DNA of 27,263 nucleotides from Kiritimatiellia bacterium (GTDB taxonomy: Bacteria > Verrucomicrobiota > Kiritimatiellia > RFP12 > UBA1067): the NCBI GenBank assembly GCA_904502135.1, contig CAJGDE010000013.1, forward strand, positions 1 through 27,263. Direction: 5' to 3'. The number at the start of each line of letters is the position of its first letter. Position 1 is the first letter of the stretch. The notes beneath the pieces are model-generated. The model had not been told where the DNA came from and did not search any database. It saw only the letters and a program-made list of their open reading frames with translations. Shown piece by piece: positions 24,001 through 27,263 of the stretch. The position numbers and the translations under genes are program-made.

Positions 24001-26555
24001 GACACGCCTCCCCGCTGCTTGACCCAAAAATCGGCATAGATCCCCTTGCGCGAGACAAGTTCGCGATGCGTGCCCGAATCTACTAGGCGCCCTTCATCCA
24101 ACACGAGGATTCGGTCCGCACCTGTCACCATCGAAAGACGGTGAGAGACTATGATCATCGTCCGGCCCCTGGCGATCTCCCGCAGGTTTCTACGCACAAT
24201 CTCCTCGCTTTCTGGATCAAGCGCACTGGTGGCTTCGTCGAGAATAAGCATCCGGGGATTTGGAAGAAGCGCCCGCGCAATGGCGAGACGTTGTCTCTGA
24301 CCGCCGGACATGTTCGCCGCGTTCTCCTCCAGCTCCGTGTCGAAGCCGCGCGGGAGAGACTGTATGTATTCCTCGATTCCCGCCAACCGAGCAGCCATGA
24401 TAAGCTCGTCGCCGGTGGCGTTTGGCTTGACCGAAAGAAGGTTCTCGCGTATCGTGCCGCTGAAGAAAAAACTCTCCTGCAGCACAACGCCAATCCTTGT
24501 GCGGAGATAAGATCTGCTGATTTCGCGCAAGTCGATTCCGCTGAACTTTATCGTGCCGGCGTTTAGCGGATACAGCCCCTGAAGCAGTTTTGTGAGCGTG
24601 GTCTTGCCAGAACCGCTTTTCCCCACGATTCCCATGATACTTCCTGCGGGAAGCACGGCCGTGACTGAATCCAATGCCGGCTTCGCGTCCGGCGCATAGC
24701 GAAAGGTCACGCGGTCAAGCTCCATCGACCCATCCAGCTGTGGCCGTATGTCGCCACCGACGACCTCTGCCGGGTGGTTCATCACCTGCCCAAGCATTTT
24801 CACCGACAGGGCGGCCTGCTGATATTCATGCAGAAGGCCTATGAGCTTGACGATGGGACCTGAGACGCGCCCCGACAGCATCTGAAACGCTATGAGCGCT
24901 CCAATGGTCATCCGATGGTCGAACACGTCCAACGCGCCGACCCAGATTATGTTTACGGCCATCGCCTGTTCTATGAAACGGCTAATGGAACGTGCCGTGA
25001 GGGATATTTTGCTGACCGAAAAATACCGTGTTATCGCCCAGGCCGAAACGTCGTTCCATTCACGGTGTCGGACAGGCTCCAGCGCCAGGGACTTGACCGT
25101 GCGCATTCCATGTATGGATTCAACAAGCATGCTCTGGCGCTTACCCTCGGCATCATACAAAGCCCTCAGCCGCCGTTGGAATGGGCCGATCAGCACAAAG
25201 ATGATAGACGCAATGACGGCGGAGTACAGCAGAACAAGCAACGTGAGCTTCGCGCTGTATACCCACATCAGAGGAAGGAAAACCACCAGCATCAGAAGTT
25301 CCAGAACGGAGAAGAAGAGGCTTCCCGAAAGGAACGAGCGTATCTTATCCAGCTGCTGCATATGCTTTATCAGCACTCCGGCCGGTATCTTCTCGAAAAA
25401 GGAAATCGGCAACTTGAGCAGATGGCCGAACGCCCTAGATGCAACGCGTATATCAATCTTATTCGTGGCGAACACCACAAGATAGTCCCTCAGGAACTCC
25501 AGCGCGGCGGAGAACGCCAATGCGCAGACGACTCCGACGCCAAGGACGTTAAGTGTGGTGTAGCTGGCATTGACCAACACCTTATCAACCACAATCTGGA
25601 AGAAAAGCGGAATTACAAAGGCAAGAACGCTCAAAGCGAGGACTGCGGCAATGATCTGCAAGAAATACGACTTCTGGCGAAGGAATTCGGGGAAGAACCA
25701 CCGAAGCGAAAATGGTTGATCTTCAGATGCGATGCTGTAGCGCCGTCGCAAAAGCGTAAGCTGTCCGCAGAACACTTCGTCAAATTCTTCTTGCGAACAT
25801 TCTCTTACATTCCCTGCCGTCGTCTTTCGCTCTACCGGATCCCACACAAGGTACGTTCGCAGACTTTCAGCGCCAATTCTGCAACCGCAAAGGACGGCGT
25901 AGGTCCCGTCCTTTTTCCGAAACATTGCCGGAAGCGCCGCCCCGAGGCGATCCATATCACTAGGTTTAACACGAACACGCTTCACTCGAAAGCGGTTCTC
26001 AGCGGCAATTCTTGCTATTTCATATTCCGACGGCTCGTCTCCCCGCAATGGATGCAGATAGCGCAGCTCATCGAAATTGAGACTAACCCCCGCATTCGCG
26101 GCGATTGCCGCCATGCAGTGATATGCAGTACCCTTACCGTCAGCGGCGAATCCCCTTGCACCAAAAGAACGCATGAACACAGCCATGCCGCACCATTGTG
26201 CAAGGAAATCGGATGACGGCACAAGCAACACCTTGCCGACCTGTCCGCCAGTCGGATCGAAGACGACGGCTTTCTCGCCACCAGAATCATCCTTGAAGCA
26301 CGAAAACAAAATCCAGTTGCCGTTCCGAAGACACAGCAGAACCGGAGACCCCGAGTGCAAACGCAATTCCGACTCGTCACATTCGGCATGCTTCTCCGGC
26401 GAGAGACCCAGCACCTCCAAAACCGCACACGCGCGGTCTTCGGCGCATTCCGCCGAAGACATAGCGCGCGCAAACGGAATGTCAAGCGACACCCATCTTG
26501 ACGACAAGCGATTGATTTCGTCAAGACACGCTCGAAGTGTCGAAAGATTACTCAT
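23997..26555 (-). CDS. Type I secretion ABC transporter with tandem degenerate C39-like N-terminal domains
   Basis: An 852-residue HlyB-like transporter. Residues about 137-271 are a C39-like domain: GTAYHCMAAIAANAGVSLNF aligns with the start of the HlyB domain, and the positions of the catalytic Cys and His are Thr and Tyr (in DGTYAVLCG), so no Gly-Gly leader cleavage is expected. Residues about 70-128 resemble the second half of the same fold (LCLRNGNWILFSCF, VVFDPTGG, DFLAQWCGMAVFMR). Membrane helices fill about 295-585. The ATPase has Walker A GKSGSGKTT (645-653), signature MSGGQ (749-753), Walker B LILDE (770-774), SALD and His805. It starts 8 nt after the small-protein stop and is coupled to HlyD. 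It should export the PPC-peptidase protein encoded downstream. Confidence 0.93.
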   Translation of the reverse strand: MSNLSTLRACLDEINRLSSRWVSLDIPFARAMSSAECAEDRACAVLEVLGLSPEKHAECDESELRLHSGSPVLLCLRNGNWILFSCFKDDSGGEKAVVFDPTGGQVGKVLLVPSSDFLAQWCGMAVFMRSFGARGFAADGKGTAYHCMAAIAANAGVSLNFDELRYLHPLRGDEPSEYEIARIAAENRFRVKRVRVKPSDMDRLGAALPAMFRKKDGTYAVLCGCRIGAESLRTYLVWDPVERKTTAGNVRECSQEEFDEVFCGQLTLLRRRYSIASEDQPFSLRWFFPEFLRQKSYFLQIIAAVLALSVLAFVIPLFFQIVVDKVLVNASYTTLNVLGVGVVCALAFSAALEFLRDYLVVFATNKIDIRVASRAFGHLLKLPISFFEKIPAGVLIKHMQQLDKIRSFLSGSLFFSVLELLMLVVFLPLMWVYSAKLTLLVLLYSAVIASIIFVLIGPFQRRLRALYDAEGKRQSMLVESIHGMRTVKSLALEPVRHREWNDVSAWAITRYFSVSKISLTARSISRFIEQAMAVNIIWVGALDVFDHRMTIGALIAFQMLSGRVSGPIVKLIGLLHEYQQAALSVKMLGQVMNHPAEVVGGDIRPQLDGSMELDRVTFRYAPDAKPALDSVTAVLPAGSIMGIVGKSGSGKTTLTKLLQGLYPLNAGTIKFSGIDLREISRSYLRTRIGVVLQESFFFSGTIRENLLSVKPNATGDELIMAARLAGIEEYIQSLPRGFDTELEENAANMSGGQRQRLAIARALLPNPRMLILDEATSALDPESEEIVRRNLREIARGRTMIIVSHRLSMVTGADRILVLDEGRLVDSGTHRELVSRKGIYADFWVKQRGGVS

Positions 26556-26563
26556 TCATCATC

Positions 26564-26824
26564 TCATGATGCCTGAAAATTCTCGGAACCAGACAACGGC
26601 TTTGTACTAGACTGACGCTTCTTGATATCTTCTATCATACGCCCTATCCCGTCATAAAGTCTCACCACCCCATTCATCGACATGACAAGTTCGCCAACAG
26701 GAACGTGCTCAGGAGGAACACCTTCCTTCTTCTCACCCGACTTGAAAACAAACAATTCAAGCCTAGCAACGCCATCAACAACACTAATAGATTCTATACC
26801 ATCAGCGTACATACGTTCTTTCAT
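26564..26824 (-). CDS. Small conserved-looking protein at the head of the type I secretion operon
   Basis: An 86-residue protein without signal peptide or membrane segment. The first 50 residues look beta-rich (MYADGIESISVVDGVARLEL, then VGELVMSMNGVVRLYDGIG) and end in a basic/acidic helix (MIEDIKKRQ) and a polar tail. This layout is like small DUF3467-type proteins and like short proteins I associate with type I secretion loci, but I cannot confirm a family. A strong ribosome site (AGGAGAG, about 5 nt before ATG) and a promoter at 26929-26958 support expression, and it is the first gene of the operon. It may act as a chaperone, adaptor or regulator of the exporter; this is inference from position. 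Confidence 0.62.
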   Translation of the reverse strand: MKERMYADGIESISVVDGVARLELFVFKSGEKKEGVPPEHVPVGELVMSMNGVVRLYDGIGRMIEDIKKRQSSTKPLSGSENFQAS

Positions 26825-26836
26825 TTCTCTCCTCTC

Positions 26837-26856
26837 CCGTCCAAATAGAGGGACGG
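26837..26856. promoter_or_regulatory. Stem-loop next to the ribosome site of the small protein
   Basis: CCGTCC (26837-26842) and GGACGG (26851-26856) form a perfect 6-bp stem with an 8-nt loop. On the minus strand it sits in the 5' leader directly before the GAGAGGAGAG ribosome site. On the plus strand it is followed by a T-rich run (26860-26870), so it could also end antisense transcription. Confidence 0.35.
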
Positions 26857-26928
26857 CTCTTTTCTTTTTTCATTCCATGCTATCCCATAGGTAGGACAAA
26901 ATCCTTTCTATGACTACTTCCGCGGTTC

Positions 26929-26958
26929 ATGATATCATAACAGCAGTGTAGCCGTCAA
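26929..26958 (-). promoter_or_regulatory. Sigma70-type promoter of the secretion/glycan operon
   Basis: On the minus strand a TTGACG -35 (26958-26953) and a TATCAT -10 (26934-26929) are 18 bp apart. Transcription would start near 26922, giving a leader of about 98 nt before the ATG at 26824. The AT-rich element at 26957-26977 abuts the -35. Confidence 0.6.
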
Positions 26959-26977
26959 TGGAAAATTTATGGGAAAA
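26957..26977 (-). promoter_or_regulatory. 11-bp direct repeat resembling the Pho-box region
   Basis: On the plus strand ATGGAAAA (26958-26965) and ATGGGAAA (26969-26976) are 11 bp apart. The 16 bases at 26957-26972 match those at 4900-4915 in the phosphate operon promoter at 14 positions. It lies at the upstream edge of the -35. Whether PhoB binds here is untested: the TTAC core of the phosphate site is changed to TTCC or TCCC. Confidence 0.4.
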
Positions 26978-26985
26978 TGTAATCG

Positions 26986-27025
26986 GTTAGTCGAATGTGC
27001 GGACTAACGCCGCCCATCCGACTAA
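26986..27025. repeat. Inverted repeat GTTAGTC/GACTAAC with a third related copy
   Basis: GTTAGTC (26986-26992) and GACTAAC (27002-27008) form a perfect 7-bp inverted repeat around 9 nt. CGACTAA (27019-27025) is the complement of TTAGTCG (26987-26993), so the left arm could pair with either right arm. It could be an operator for a dimeric regulator or alternative hairpins; function unknown. Confidence 0.4.
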
Positions 27026-27117
27026 GGTGTTTGGCAGTGTGGACTTCCTATTGTTTTAAAACAGCCGTTCCGTATGCCATTTAATCAAATAAAAGAAATA
27101 AAAAATCATTTTTGCGC

Positions 27118-27146
27118 TTGATATTATGTATGGGATATGATATACT
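27118..27146 (+). promoter_or_regulatory. Sigma70-type promoter for the gene at 27153
   Basis: A TTGATA -35 (27118-27123) and a TATACT -10 (27141-27146) are 17 bp apart, near-consensus. The ATG at 27153 is 6 nt after the -10 and has no Shine-Dalgarno sequence, so transcription would begin at or within a base or two of the start codon. Confidence 0.65.
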
Positions 27147-27152
27147 ATACAC

Positions 27153-27263
27153 ATGAAACAAAATGATGAAATATTAGGCGGTTCAGAGATTGATTTTCTC
27201 AAATCAATTACTGGCTTATTCCCTGTTGCGCGTGGCGCACTCTCTCTCGTCAACAAGCGTTGC
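27153..27263 (+). CDS. N-terminal fragment of a small protein, possibly DUF6788-like (window edge)
   Basis: 37 codons are visible, open to the window end: it begins MKQNDEILGGSEIDFLKS and reaches PVARGALSLVNKRC. The RGxL-x-xV-x-x-RC ending resembles the segment before a CGK-x-x-C-x-C motif in DUF6788-type small proteins, which often sit beside transposase genes. The resemblance is from memory and only partial because the rest is cut off. A near-consensus promoter directly upstream supports a real gene. It is too short to exclude other families. If the family guess is right, a mobile element may begin just outside the window. Confidence 0.5.
   Translation, partial: MKQNDEILGGSEIDFLKSITGLFPVARGALSLVNKRC

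Larger units (their letters stand above)
26825..27152. other. Divergent intergenic region of 328 bp
   Basis: Lies between the small secretion-operon gene (minus strand) and the plus-strand gene at the window end. It holds the promoter of each gene, a 6-bp stem-loop near the first ribosome site, an inverted repeat with a third partial copy, and an 11-bp-period element resembling the phosphate promoter. No further coding potential is seen. Confidence 0.6.

Noticed and set aside
25730..26150. Active C39 peptidase that would cleave a double-glycine leader
   Set aside because: The Cys and His positions are replaced, and the downstream substrate has no Gly-Gly leader at its N-terminus.
24915..26216. 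433-codon plus-strand reading frame
   Set aside because: Lies entirely antisense to the ABC transporter, whose motifs are unmistakable; the translation has the biased H/R/Q-rich look of a shadow frame.
1..27263. tRNA or rRNA genes
   Set aside because: No cloverleaf-like blocks or rRNA signatures were noticed in the few intergenic stretches.

Overview
The window looks like chromosomal DNA of a Gram-negative bacterium of middling GC content. A lipoprotein with a bacterial lipobox, a type I secretion ABC/HlyD pair and a dTDP-rhamnose glycan locus all point to a diderm envelope. The GH127-like lipoprotein and the long PPC-domain protein would fit a carbohydrate-degrading gut or sediment lineage such as the PVC group (Kiritimatiellota/Lentisphaerota), but that placement is a guess.

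Layout. (1) 1-1683, plus strand: a GH127-like lipoprotein, perhaps a beta-L-arabinofuranosidase. (2) 1793-4857, minus strand: a phosphate operon, nptA-phoB-phoR-like. It is preceded by four tandem 11-bp half-sites (GTAA on the plus strand at 4881, 4892, 4903 and 4914) that look like a Pho box, and by a TATAAT only 7 nt from the ATG. The kinase has no sensor or membrane segment. (3) 5006-26824, minus strand: fifteen tightly packed genes, many overlapping as ATGA or TGATG, so probably one operon of about 22 kb. In transcription order: a small protein, a type I secretion ABC transporter with a degenerate C39-like N-terminus, an HlyD-type adaptor, a 1737-residue protein of 12 PPC domains ending in a legumain-like (clan CD, C13-type) cysteine peptidase, a repeat/glycosyltransferase/pyruvyl-transferase fusion, a small repeat protein, a GT4 enzyme, a KpsC/KpsS-like capsule enzyme, a rhamnan-synthesis protein F, rfbC, rfbA, rfbD, a GT2 enzyme and two GT4 enzymes. 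A branched stem-loop lies just after the last gene. (4) 26825-27152: an intergenic region with the promoter of the long operon, an inverted repeat and a second, divergent promoter. (5) 27153 to the end, plus strand: the start of a gene that may be a DUF6788-type small protein, cut by the window edge.

How the parts may work together. The long operon puts a dedicated type I exporter and its probable passenger (a large repeat protein with a C-terminal peptidase and no signal peptide) upstream of the enzymes that make and assemble a rhamnose-containing, possibly pyruvylated glycan. No glycan flippase, polymerase, Wzm/Wzt exporter, TolC or rfbB is present here. The simplest new idea is that the glycan decorates, anchors or is co-displayed with the exported protein. 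The promoter of this operon carries an element matching 14 of 16 bases of the Pho-box region of the phosphate operon, with the same 11-bp period, so phosphate control of the surface system is possible.
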